Made by a program: the position numbers and the translations under genes
Shown: one piece after another, positions 45,180 through 61,269 of the stretch
How the letters are laid out: every line of letters begins with the position of its first letter
Position numbering within the stretch: the first letter of the stretch is position 1
Notes under the pieces: generated by a model
What the model was told of the DNA's origin: nothing
The model's database searches: none
Seen by the model: the letters and a program-made list of their open reading frames with translations, nothing else
DNA from: Latrodectus hesperus
Taxonomy: Eukaryota; Arthropoda; Arachnida; Araneae; Theridiidae
Assembly (NCBI GenBank): GCA_037975125.1
Contig: CM075857.1
Span: forward strand, 86,722,699-86,786,698
Direction of reading: 5' to 3'
DNA: 64,000 bases

Positions 45180-46905
45180 GTTTTGGAAGATTACTCTAAT
45201 AACTTAGATTGTTAAATGGATCTATTTTATCCCTATTATCTGAAGAGAGAAACACTTAAAATAATTTCTTTCCTTCAATATCATCAAATTAAAAAAAGCA
45301 AATAATTACATATTCAAATAATTACGACAAACAAAGTGACAAAAACATAATCTTCTGTATCATTTCGTTAAAACTATATCTCGTGCAGTTATCTTTCAGA
45401 ATTATATTTTTATAAATTTCTACAGATAACTAAATTTATTAATATTTTTAAAATATTTAAATTCCACCATAAAAATTGTAAATTTTTGAATGGTATTAAA
45501 AAAAGTAAGACGCAAAATATCAATTTTTATGATGGGATAATAGTATTATCTTTACCTTATATATAAATATTACTCATATTTACTAAGCCTTTCGAAAATT
45601 TAACCTTGTTTGAAATGAGTACAAAAACTATCCACATTAAATTTTATCTTAAAACAATAGAATATCTAAAGGTAATCTTACTATAAAAGATAAGTATATC
45701 GTTAATACATAGTTATACATTAATCTATTAAAGGTAAAACATTGAAAATTTATGTCTTGAGATGCTTGATGATTATGACTTTTTTTGCAAATTAAAATAT
45801 GGCTTCCTAATCTTTGACCAATTAAAGTTTTTTAAACTTCATTTTTTATTATTCTGTTTACAGAAGTAATAGAATTCAATAAAACAATTTATAAATATTT
45901 ATGTTTTAAAATATGGAATTATGAAATACATTATGTACTATAATTATTTGATTTTCAATAAAAATTTAATGAATTCATGTAAAAAGTATTATATTTTCTA
46001 TGCCTTCTCTTTCAAGGTTTTGCCTAATATTAATTCATTACTTTGATTAAATTGAAACATAAGAATGAAAATATTAATTTATATTTTTAACGGATAAAAA
46101 TTATATAGCTATTAACTATGATATTAGTCTATAAAATCATTGATGTTAACAAAAATGTTTCAATTACGTTTTGAAGAGCATTTGCAAATAAAACAAAGAT
46201 CACATGGGAAATTAAGATTATGATATATCGTAATGGATAAAAAATTTAATCGAAAAGATTTATGTTTTTAATAAAAGCGGAAAACAGTAATATACTTTAT
46301 TTTTTACCACGTATTTTACTGTTTAATATTGCTTCTTCTATAAGTATTCTGTTAGTTTCGAAAATATTGTTAAGTAAAATTAAAAAGTTAAATTAAAAGC
46401 TTTGGTTTATTATAAATAAATTGAATTTTACCTAGTTTCACAATTTGTAAAGTTTTATGTTATATTTGTTATATAAACTTTATTTTTACAATAGTGCTAT
46501 AAATAATAATATCTGGTTTCTTTGGCATGCAGTAAAATTTAAAAAGTAAAAAGTTAAATTTCAAACAATATTTTATTAGAAATTGATTGAATTTTACGAC
46601 AGCTTCTCTATGCATTAAGAAAATAAATAAGCAATGTTAAATATATTTTTATTCACTTTCCCAGGATAAGAAATGATTAATATTTCTTATATCAATAATA
46701 AATTATAGTAATAGTAATAGTAATTGTATAGGTTAATATAAAATTATGATTATATATAATGGTAACATTGATGTTCAGATTTCGACTTAATATTTAAAAA
46801 CAGAGTTCTTCTTTTAATAAAGTTTATATGGATATTCATATTTCAAATTTTCGGAATAATTTTCACTGTCCAGATTCGGTACTTATTTTAAAAATTGAAA
46901 AGAGG
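45180..46905. other. AT-rich tract without detectable gene
   Basis: Background composition with no supported feature. Confidence 0.55.
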
Positions 46906-46914
46906 ATAAAATGG

Positions 46915-47400
46915 AAATTTTCGGTAAGTTCAAACTCAGGCTTACTTCGGATACAGTGAAGAAAGACTTAATCTTAAGCGAACACATCAATTCTTTTTTT
47001 ACATTCGGTCGTATACTGTTGAGAACTGAATTTTATTTTAAAGTATCTATTCTTCTCATCTCTTTTCAGTATTCATTTCGGACCGAAAACAGAACAGTTC
47101 ATTTTTATAGTTTTTTTTTTCTTTCTTTCGTGGAAAAGTCCTATAATGTTCCCGAAACACTTACTTTTATTGGGTCCCCCAGTTTGCTGCGTACGGAATA
47201 TCCAGTCCATGTTTATACAACGCATTTGCATATAACTCGAATAAAAAGCCCCCAAGCTTCGCTACAAGTTAAAGAAAGAAAGAGAAAGAGGTAAAAAAAA
47301 TGGATGGAAAGCAGTTGGATCTGAATGGGTGAAACTATTCAGCATAATGGGGGTAGGTCAGGAATACCCTTATGGAGGAGTTTAAAAATAAGAAAGAAAG
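46915..47400. other. Weak GC-richer island with a long open frame of doubtful meaning
   Basis: The plus strand is open for 127 codons (46911-47294), the longest open frame here outside transposons and simple repeats. It shows no domain, signal or catalytic motif that I know. It ends in Lys/Arg from an AAGAAAGAG run and has no homopolymer-free codon pattern arguing for translation. The same stretch contains complex words such as GGGTCCCCCAGTTTGCTGCG (near 47171) and ATTTGCAT-like CATTTGCATA (47223). I favour a non-coding island that is open by chance. Confidence 0.35.
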
Positions 47401-47404
47401 AAAA

Positions 47405-50400
47405 TATCGGACTGAAATTTTCCTGAATAGCATATATTCTCCTAGATTTGCAGTTTCTTCTAGTCTGGGTTAGTCTTCGGTAAATTTTTTTTTCGATAAG
47501 TTTAAGATATGATGATGAAGGATAATTTTTTTCTTCATTCCAGTGAAGAGAATAGGTTTGTGCTTTTTTTTCCTTATGTAACTAGCGCTCCTCTTTTTTA
47601 TTGGAATACTGTTCTTTTTTTACGACAAAGACCGCTCAGTATTATTTTTTTTATCATCTCTGTTTTTTTTAGAATTCCGTTTTTATATGGCCGCAGTTTA
47701 ATTTCCTATTCTGATAGGAAGCGAAAATATATACTTTTACTACACAATAGAGAATACTGCTGAAAATTAAATATTGCATTTATAGGCGGGATGAAATTCG
47801 AAAGAGAGAAAAGAAATGAATTTCGGTTTTAGATGGGTAGGTACTTTTCAAGTTCAAGATATTTCACTTACTGAATAAATGCTGAATCTGAAGTATTGAA
47901 TTGAAATGCAAATTTTTGTATGCTAAATAATTATTTCTGGATTTTTTCTAGCTTAATTTATTTCTGTCTTTACAAAGTTACAAATCCTGTTCATTTTAAT
48001 CTGCGTAGTTATAAAAGTCTCATTATTTTCTAATACAGTAAAATGGCATTGGTAGTTTGCATCAGATAAGGAGAATAGTTATTTTAAATCATTTCTTTCA
48101 TTGATTAACTTGAAGTTTCTTTACTAATTCACCTAGTTTGTTCCGTTTATAGAAATTATTTCAAAATTTCATACAAATTAAGCCTTTAGTAAAATTTAGG
48201 GAGTAATATACTTCAATATTTATATGCCTTGATATTTTCAAATAGTAACTACCACAACTTACGACATAAATGTTTCTGGTGTGTGACTTTTCTTACAAAA
48301 CACTAAACAGGTGTCTTATTGAGTACAAAAAACAAAAAGTTACAGAAATTAAACTACTCAATTTTCACATTTCAAAATAAAAAAGATATTTCTTTGTGAT
48401 AACAGTGTATGGATTTTAATACCATCTTATTGTCTCTGATAAACTCTTATAATTATCAAAATAATTTACCAAAAGCTTAGAATTTCCTAAAATCTGAGAA
48501 AAGTTTTTAGACACCTACATTATTTTTTATATTTTTGTGAAATTCACTGGCGAACATGTTGTCACACATTCTACTTTACAAGAAACTTGTGTGTAAAAAA
48601 GAGCCATAAAATTCCATTAGATATTAAAAACACATTCCAATTATATTCGCTGTTAAGACATAAGATTTAAGACAGTAAAGTTCTGAGGTTAAAATTTATT
48701 AAAAATTTAAAAGTAAAGGCATATTCATATAAACTTAGCATTTTATAAATCATATAATGGGGTCTTTGTCTGAGAAATTGAAATAAAGCTTATCGGTTCT
48801 TCATCTGTCTTGTAGATTAACAATACATGTTTCTTATTAAGCATTAGAATTTAATATTAAAATTAACTGAAAGCTAAAATTGATGGCGTTGTGTGTACTG
48901 AATACATTGCATATAAAAAAAGAGACATAAAATTCCAGAAATATTATATCTCAGAAATAATATATTTATTTGTAACATACTTACATAAAATTCAAATAGC
49001 GATAAATATAAGGATTTCTTCATAAATATTACATTTTGCAATTCGATTAATTTTTTTCGTTTGATTGGAAAATCACACATTTAAACGAATGTTAAACCCA
49101 AAAAATTACAAAATACATTAAACCATGGATATTAATATTACCCACAGAATTAAAATACTATTTCTTTTGAGAGGAAGGAACAGATAATTTTTGAACACTC
49201 AAAATATGAAGGTTAAAATTTTTTTGAAAATGTCGCATTTCATTTACCTAGAAATTTTATTTCAAGATATAAAAACGCTATAAATTCACTTACATAAGAT
49301 TTTAATATGAGAATTTCTTCAAATAAATTAAGAATTTAGTGAATAAAGAAACTAAAGTGACTAGGTTATACTTTTTAGGAAAATAATTATTGTTTTATAC
49401 AGAGAAACTCATTTTATATTTTTTAAATATATAGATAAAAGTCTGAAATAATTTTTTTTCAATTCAAAATTAGAATATATATAATATTTTATATATATTA
49501 TTGTTCACTTGCAGATAAAGCGTATTTAGATTAAACATTAAATGTACTTCTTTTCCTGAATGTAGAGTTAAATTGTTAACAAATTTGAGTTTGACTTCTA
49601 ATAAGTAATATATAGTCGCATAATGAGTTATTACTACATGCCTTAGAGAGGGCTTTATTATAAATCAATCCAAAAAGGTAATTAATTTTAAAAAATCTGT
49701 CTTTTTCCTTACTTTAAGAGAAAAAAGTTGAAAAAAGTGAATTTTTCCTAAACTTTTAACTGAGAAAAAATTTTATTGATCTAGGGTTGAAGAAACTAGA
49801 TAGTATTTTCACAGCTTATGACAAATAAAATATTTTTCAAGAATCAAAGAACCTATTTATTTTCGTGTGTTTCATAGCATACAGTAGAAATAATTTCGAG
49901 TTAAAATTAGGTAATATTTATTGCTAGCATATTTAAACTTATAATATTCAGTAAATAATTAAAAAATTTAATATTTTATAACATTAGAGAATTCAATTTC
50001 TTCTTACGTTTGGAAAATCTTTGCTATGTACTAATTTTTATAGCAAAATATTAACTAAAGATTTATCAGTAAATTCGGATGAAATTTTTGAATGAAACAT
50101 TTTGTGTCATATTTTGATTTACATATCATATTATGATTTACTTATCATTTGTGACTTTACAAATGTAAACCATCGAAATGATTTTTTTATGAGCCATATT
50201 TATCATTTGAGTAAAATAATATAATGCCATATGTAATTTATGCTGATGTGTGTACATATATGTCACTAAGTTTTCACTTTTCAAGCTTTCATTTATATAT
50301 ATAAACTTGGGAATACTATATGAATAATTTATAAAATTTTAACGTTTCACAATTACGTATTTCCATACGAAATTCAGCAAAAGCAAAACCATTTGAATAT

Positions 50401-50865
50401 TACGCTCATAAAAAATTTACAGATATAATATTTTTTATGTATGAAACAAAATTTGTATTATAAGATTCTGACATCAATTTTTTTTTGTAAAATTTGACAC
50501 TATAAATAAGACTGATTTTTTTGTTGACCAGTAAAAAACCTTATAAACTTTACAAGTGTTTGTTTTATCACAACACTTATAAAAAATTATTTCAAGAGAA
50601 TCATATGTTATTAGAAAATTAAAAAGTAGAAATAAAAAACTGAGTATGAACAAAAAAAAAGATAAATTCTTTTCAAATTTTCAAAAACAAAAAAATTATA
50701 ACGCAAAAAAGAAAATTTCAATTTCTAATCCGTTTTAAGCAAATGTATATCGCATGCATTTTAAATTCGAACAAAATTCTGCATAAAGTTCACAAAATTG
50801 CAAATATTATTATTTTATCTCGCAACCACAAATATGCTAATATTTTATATTTATCTCCCGAAAAA
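47405..50865. other. AT-rich tract without detectable gene
   Basis: Stretches such as 47500-47720 are T-rich with short open frames. No domain, repeat array or transposon signal was found. Confidence 0.55.
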
Positions 50866-50869
50866 TAAA

Positions 50870-51330
50870 TCTCAGAAAACCGCTCAACCTTCCCACGTTA
50901 CACATAAAGTTTAACTTTCGTCATAACTCTTTATTTAAAGGAAAAAACCCTCGTAATTTGTTCCCCTAAAAAGTCAAAGCAATAAGTTTAAACAAAAGAG
51001 GGTAAAAGTCGCACTTTAACGTCCATTTTTTATGACAGCTATTTTAAACGCGGATATAACACCTCGCGTCTAGCTCAGATTAAAACTTAGCCCTTGAGGG
51101 TTATTAACCTAAACATCCTCTTTTGCAACGAAACGACCTTGCATTCAACTCCAAAGCAGAGGGAGTATCGTTATGATTAGAAATTTGTTTTATACCCCTC
51201 CTTATTTCCCTTATAAAGCTTTTTATCGTCGAAATTCGCCACCGATTCCGGGAGATTATTTACGCTAATGCAAAGTTTACCCTCGGGTTGGATATTTTTA
51301 TTGGAGTGGCATCACTAGCAAAATTATCGT
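50870..51330. other. GC-richer island, candidate conserved non-coding element
   Basis: About 450 bp of complex sequence, including CCTCGCGTCTAGCTCAG (near 51062), CCCTTGAGGGTTATTAACC (near 51092) and CGATTCCGGGAGATTATTTACG (near 51242-51264). CCCTTGAGGG is a short palindrome. No element ends or coding frame. It is the clearest island together with those at 25 and 54 kb. Confidence 0.45.
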
Positions 51331-51667
51331 GAAAATCTGCAAAGAACATAATGCAGCTTACCTTCATTTTATAATAAAGGCTAATAAAATTTATTTCATA
51401 TATATAGGTGTATTTTTTTTCAAAATATATCCTACAATTCTCTTATTGATATGCTGATACTTGTTGTATAATAATATCTTTAAAATAAAATTTAACGTCA
51501 GAAGAAAATTGGTAAATCCATAAAAATTCTTACTGTTTATATATAAAATTAGTCAAAGATTGATAATGATATTAATCATATCTTTTATCAAATATGTGAA
51601 TAAATATTTTATCTTAAGTTTTAAAGTCAAGCTTTTTCTTTAAATGGAAGTCCACAGTAAAATAATC

Positions 51668-51860
51668 CCAGTTGATAAACAGAGCTGGAAAAAAAATGGT
51701 CATCACTCATGCTTCCGAATCAACATTTCATGGTTTGAATCTTACCGTGGACATGATGTTGTAGTGGTTTGGGGTTCACTAGTCGTGACCTTATTAGCCT
51801 TTGAGTGAAAGAAATGATCGTTGACTAACAAATAAACTAAACCGTAACTTCTGATGATGC
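51668..51860 (+). repeat. Possible degenerate tRNA-derived SINE
   Basis: The stretch opens with CCAGTTGATAAACAGAG (shared with 56355) and includes a B-box-like TGGTTTGAATCTTACC (51740-51755) about 55 nt later. The downstream body is AT-richer than SINE A or B. No convincing A box, tail or target duplication could be defined, so this is tentative. Confidence 0.35.
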
Positions 51861-51864
51861 CATA

Positions 51865-54435
51865 CACATAATAATTTAAGATGTCTAATTTATATAAATA
51901 GCAGTAAATTAACCTAGAATTTTTATTATTATAGATTAATTTATATTGTTAGATTAATTTATTTTGTTACACTTTTAATGCCATTCAACCAAAAATATTA
52001 TTTTCAAAATAAAAAAAATATCTAAATTAATGAATTCATTTTCTTAATTTATTCATTTTTCCTGTACTTGTATTTAAAATTTTAAAATTTTTGTTCTAAC
52101 TATTTGACAGTTAACATGTTTCAAACAAATACATTAAATTATAAATTTTTAGTAAGTTAATGATAAAGTAACTGCCTGTATTAAACAAAAATTTACAAGG
52201 TTTTTCATCAAAAAGGAAAAAAAAAATATAGAACAAAGAAAAATACTTGCTAAAAAGTGAGTTAAATAATATTTTATCTTTATTAAAATAATGTTATAGC
52301 GATAATAATTAAATTACTTTCCGAAAATCAAAGGCGCGCTTGTAAACAAATATTTTTGACACATAAATACACATGAAATAAAAATTACTCAAAATCCAGT
52401 CAAGAATTATAAAGACTTTTCATATCACTAAATAAAGATTAATTTTAACAGAATGTCATTCTACAAACGATTCTTAAGAAATTATAAAACCATATAATAA
52501 ATCCTAATATCTAAGCTTATAATTGATTAAAAAAAGTGTAATTAATATATTTTTTGATTTTTGGTAGGTATTACTTACATAATGGAAGAAGATTTAATTG
52601 TATTTTAAAATTTAAAAGTATATTTAATGGTGTTTTATAATATAAGAGGGAATTCATTGAAAACGTTTAAAAGGTTTATAATCAATTTGTAGTTTTCTAA
52701 GAAGAAAATAAGTAACAAAAATTTGAAATTTCGATATGAAATTTTCATCACTATTCGATTAATAAAATTCATGAATGTTAAAACCATAGATTAAAGTCCC
52801 ATAATATTTCTTATCAAATCATTCAATTTCATTTCTTAAAAGTCATATGAAAATTTTATTTTTAAAATTAAATTCTAGTCACATTGTAACAAAAAAATGG
52901 AAATTACTAGTTTTATATATAAATGTCACTTAATACACAGTTACTCATATATACTATTTTCAAAAAGTTTTATTTTGATTTGGTAATGAAAAACGAAACA
53001 GCAAGCTAAAAATATACACTAAAATTTTAAATTATTTGAAAAAAATACAATGAATTCCCAATTAAGTTTTCATATATTTCATACAATGTTTTTAAAAGAA
53101 TTTGAGATGAATATTTTGTAATTATCTTTTGTTTAAAACTCATGTTTTAAGATTAAGAATTTCATTCATTAATGATTCCAAGCCAACAACAATATTTTTA
53201 CCTGCAATTATTATCTCCACAAAGACAATTTTATCAGAATAATTATTTGTAGAGTTGTTCCATTTTATAAGGATAAATGTTTCTTTCTATATTTGCATTT
53301 CATTTGGAATTTTAAGTAAATAAAAAGTTATAAGATTTATTATTTGAATCAAAAATATATAAACTTTTTAATATAACCTGTGTTAATTCTTAATTCGATA
53401 TTTTTCAAAAATAGATGTTATTCATAATCATAAATAAATTTTATTGTAAATAAAGTTTTAACACAATAACGTAATGTATTTATAGTTATAATGAAATTCA
53501 ATAACATTTTATTTTTAACAATATATCTGAGTACTCTCTCTCTTTTTATACATACATTTTAATATTTCAAATATTAAAATGTTAAAATATCTCCAATTTA
53601 ATATGTTAGAAAATATTGTGGTATTTAAGATAATATAAAATTGAGAAGAAAAATATTGAAATACTTTTCACCTGATTATCATTTTCTGAGAGTACATATT
53701 TTTATTAATTAATTAGTATTTAAAACAATGTATTCAGAACTCTGAAGAATTAATTAAACTTAAATGTACTTTATAATATAAACTTTTAACGTTTATATTT
53801 ATATTACATATGAATTTATTCCTTCTATCAAGTTTTTACCATTTAATCATATTACATTTTAAATAATGAAACTGCATTATCTTATAAATAAGAAATCCTA
53901 AAGCAAATAGAGGAAATATTTGAGAAATTACTTTTTATTCATGTGCCTCAAAATTGATAATGTGCCTCATATTTAAATAATTATTCAGTAGTTAATTTAT
54001 TCTGTTTTAAAACTAAAGGGAAAAGAATGCTAAAATGCTACATTTGACTTTATAATCTGCTTTAATTGTGCACATTAAAAATATAATATGAATAGAGCCA
54101 CATTAAATTTATTTTTAATTTATTAAAGTAAATTAATTCCTTGCATTTAAAGCAAAATTTATCTTTCATTTAACATATTGTTAATGGATTAAGGGCACGT
54201 CATAAAACATTGGTTAATATTTGACCATAAATTTTCTTCGTGATTTAAACAGCAACTAAATCTCCCAGTATTGATTGATTATATCAAAATATTATGGAAA
54301 AGTTAATAAAAATATGATTTATTAGTAATTTTTAGAAACTACTGGGATATTACTTATTAATAATTGAAATATTATGTTGATTTTTATTCTAAATCAAAAA
54401 TTGTGCGTTACTGGTTCACCGAAACCTTTTAGAAA
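51865..54435. other. AT-rich tract without detectable gene
   Basis: No supported coding frame, RNA gene or tandem array. Confidence 0.6.
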
Positions 54436-54439
54436 TGTT

Positions 54440-54830
54440 CAGTGGGAGTAAACGATTCTCTAAACACCTCTTTGGCAGTTCATCTTGGTCTTCATTCGAG
54501 GGAGGGTGGCACATAACGCCATAAAGGTCTCTCGGGACACTGCAACAAAAGAGGTTTTCTCTTTAGCTCTAATATTAAATTAACTTCAATACACCGAGGT
54601 GCTCTGTTTAATGAATGGTCTTTTGTTGGAAGCCAGAGGGTTCGCATTACACAAACACTCTCTTCGGAGGGGTTAGAGTAGGCCACGGTTCAGGCATTCT
54701 TGTACAAAATGCCTCTACCACCCCTAAGGGAATCACGGTCCAAAAGATTCTAACCCTTGGCTTTTATCTGGCTTTTGTTTCGCGGCCAGTTGGTTAACTA
54801 GGAGCATTTGTCACTTCTTAAACAATGAAG
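54440..54830. other. GC-richer island, candidate conserved non-coding element
   Basis: The most conspicuous island. It includes CGAGGGAGGGTGGCACATAA (54498-54517), GCCATAAA (54518-54525), CTTTTGTTGGAAGCCAGAGG (near 54620) and TTTCGCGGCCAGTTGG (near 54778). Short open frames on both strands (60-64 codons) have no known domain. No transposon boundary was seen. Conservation in related genomes would be the test of function. Confidence 0.5.
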
Positions 54831-54927
54831 ATTTTACTGTGACTTTTCAGCTTATTCTCTTTTACACTTTGAAATCGTCACTGCGAAGAAATCTTATGAG
54901 ATTAATGTATGAGCGAGGATATTATTA

Positions 54928-55027
54928 TCTTTCCCAAAAGTATCCCAAATTTATCCCAATAATTTATCCCAAATATTTATTATCCCAAATTTATATAATA
55001 ATTTATTTTAATAATTTATCCCAAAAA
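54928..55027. repeat. Degenerate ATCCCAAA-type tandem repeat
   Basis: The word TATCCCAAA or TTCCCAAAA recurs about six times within 100 bp (near 54931, 54941, 54952, 54965, 54981 and 55016), separated by AT-rich spacers of variable length. Confidence 0.75.
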
Positions 55028-55029
55028 GT

Positions 55030-55480
55030 AAAAATATAGATAGAATTTCGTTTATTTTGTAGTTTGCTTAAGATTATTAACAATTTCCTGAATCATGTTA
55101 AACCAAACTGATAGAAACCGATGAAATAAAAAAATCTTAAAATTAGATTGTTTTGTATTACAAAGGGTTTACAAAAATTAAAAATCTCTTTTAAAGTTTT
55201 TATTTTTTAAAGAGTGTTATACCAGTAACTACTTAAAAGTTTACCAGCATTAACCTTATCGAAAACAAAATTCGATATAAAAAGTTACAACAAAGAAAAT
55301 GCATAAATTTTTCATCTACTTTTAGATATTTTTAACATTTATTAAAATAATTCTGCTAAAAATATTTACTTAAGAAATGTATATCAACTGTATTTAATGG
55401 GGTCTTGTAAGAACTTTCTTTTCATTGGTATTTATTAAATATACATGGAACAATAATTTAAAATTAATAATCATATTAAG
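55030..55480. other. AT-rich spacer without detectable gene
   Basis: Nothing recognised. Confidence 0.5.
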
Positions 55481-55620
55481 CAATAATTTGAAATGGGTGA
55501 TGATATAGAGGAATAATTTGAAAGAGTGATGATATACAGCAATAATTTGAAAGAGTGATGACATACAGCATTAATTTAAAAGAGTGATGATATAGAACAA
55601 TAATTTCAAAGGGTAAGGAT
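55481..55620. repeat. 30-bp tandem repeat, about five units
   Basis: Units start at 55481, 55511, 55540, 55569 and about 55597 with consensus CAATAATTTGAAAGAGTGAT plus GATATACAG. Because 30 is a multiple of three, the minus strand stays open and spells a 10-residue repeat at the end of a 116-codon frame (55476-55826). There is no other evidence that this is translated. Confidence 0.92.
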
Positions 55621-55624
55621 GTGT

Positions 55625-59640
<4,016 letters not shown>

Positions 59641-59641
59641 T

Positions 59642-59790
59642 AGCTATACAAATACTACATGCATAGCTATACATATAATAAAACTATACAAATATTACAT
59701 GCAGTACCGGAGTACTGCATGTAATATTTGTATAACTTTACTATAATATATAATACAAGAGTAATGCCTGTAATATTTTTATAGCTTTAA
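59642..59790. repeat. Nested palindrome with a perfect 23-bp stem
   Basis: Inner arms 59685-59707 and 59712-59734 are exact reverse complements (TATACAAATATTACATGCAG plus TAC) around the 4-nt loop CGGA. Outside them, CTATACAAATACTACATGC (59644-59662) and GCCTGTAATATTTTTATAG (about 59767-59785) form a second, imperfect inverted pair. The motif is therefore present four times, two in each orientation. It could be a foldback element fragment or a hairpin RNA locus. No coding content. Confidence 0.88.
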
Positions 59791-59794
59791 TAAA

Positions 59795-60400
59795 ATATTT
59801 TAAGTATTTACTAACAACAAAATATATTGCAAGTGCATAAGAATTTGCACCATAATCAAAATTTTATTAATTATATCACATTAACTCAAAAATATCTAAT
59901 GTGGGGTGGTATGTAAGAGCAATAAATTTATATTGACTACAATGATGCTTTTTGCCGATAGGTTTTTGATAAATTTATCTTTATAAAACAATTAAAATAA
60001 AATAATTTAAAATTTATCTGTTAAGTCATCAAAATTTTAATTAATTCTTTGAAGTAAATCTTTTAAAATTGATACTTTTTTTGAAAAATATTGTTACTTT
60101 TTTTGAAAAATACTTTAGTATAAAACTCAGACTTTCTCTTGGTATAATTCAGAGTTCATTAAAGATAAACAAGGAATTTGAATTAAATTAACACATGTCA
60201 TAAGTTAAATACAACCGGCAACTAAATGTTCAGAAACAAAATAAAAGAGAATTATTCATAAAGTCCATGTATTAATTAAATGAGAAAGAGAAAAAAAGAT
60301 GGTGTATACATGACACGAGAAATAAAAACTATACGATTATAGCTACTTGTAGCACTTACAATAAATATCGCCGGTACAACAACTGAAAATTACGTTGTTG
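59795..60400. other. AT-rich spacer with a small duplication
   Basis: The word TACTTTTTTTGAAAAATA occurs twice in tandem near 60073-60090 and 60095-60112. Otherwise featureless. Confidence 0.55.
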
Positions 60401-60404
60401 GTTA

Positions 60405-61265
60405 ATACATTATATGGCTCCAATACGAAGAAATACAGTCCGTACAAAGATGAGGTATACAGAGAATCACATTCTCGAGCTACACTTAGGGAAGAGTTCT
60501 GAGAAGTCAATACTCTTCTTATATAGGAGATGGTTGACTGGCTGTGGTTCGTTGTATAAGCATGTCTCATACATGTTTCATCGAATTCAAGTCCAATAAA
60601 GATGCTGGCCATTCTATTTGGATGATACCCTCAGATTAAAGACAGTCGTTGATGATGTTTGAATGGGGAAGACTGTCGCCATTCCTGAAGATCATCATGG
60701 CACCCCTAAGCAAAGGAACATGTTACTTCAGAATGATGTCCCGATAAATCTGGCATGATATGTTTCCAATCTAAACATGCAAACCTATTCTGAAGTATAG
60801 TATAATGCCTCCCCAAATAGTCAGAACTGTATCATCGTAGCGTTGACGTTCAATGATGTTATCTTAGTGGTACTGGATATTTGATGTTCTCTACTTGAAT
60901 TTCCGACGTGAATCACACTGTAAGCTAAACCTCGACTCTTCAAACAGTATAAACTGTGTTGGTGCCCACATTGCATGTCCTCTACTTTAGGCTAACTGAT
61001 GGTGACAGTGAGTTGTCATGAGGGGAAAATATCACACAGGCCTGCAAGCGTCTAGATTATACTGTCCCAAACGTCTGTACACTGTTTGCCTTCAAACAGT
61101 TTACGTCTGTCGCATCAACTATCGTGGCTGACGATAGTTGACGCGACAAGTCAGTTGCTGTGCTCCGTCTGTTTCTCTTGAAGATTTCTATTAAATGCTG
61201 GTCGTCATTCGGCATTATCACTCGAGAGGTGACCTGTACTAATGTCTACTGATACTTCCATCATC
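60405..61265 (-). pseudogene. Decayed Tc1-like transposase relic
   Basis: The minus strand, read across frames, follows a Tc1 transposase from the end of its DNA-binding part to its C terminus. DDQHLIEIFKRNRRSTATDL and SVQTFGTV-SRRLQAC match the linker region (compare VVRRLRGGALYARRPDVC in the copy at 11.3 kb). LFEESRFSLQCDSRR (about 60903-60947) stands for LFSDESRF and TVLTIWGGI (about 60801-60830) for the VMVWGGI strand. RGAMMIF plus NGDSLPH stands for the DDN motif, and SEGIIQIEWPASLLDLNSMK (near 60580-60640) for SxDxxRxxWPxxSPDLNPIE. The final catalytic Glu is Lys, the first Asp is Glu or deleted, and many stops intervene. The first helix-turn-helix and clear inverted ends were not found. 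It is independent of, and older than, the copy at 10.4-11.9 kb. Confidence 0.82.
61081..61147. repeat. Two adjacent hairpins inside the Tc1 relic
   Basis: 61109-61125 and 61131-61147 are 17-bp inverted arms with one mismatch and a 5-nt loop (GGCTG). Just before them, ACTGTTT (61081-61087) and AAACAGT (61094-61100) form a smaller 7-bp pair. Both lie within the transposase linker coding region. Confidence 0.85.
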
Positions 61266-61269
61266 TTGG

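Noticed and set aside
46911..47294. 127-codon plus-strand open frame as a possible gene or exon
   Set aside because: No domain, signal peptide or membrane pattern that I recognise. It sits in a slightly GC-richer patch where fewer stops are expected, and its end is built from a purine-rich run. A short, domain-free frame is weak evidence in 64 kb.
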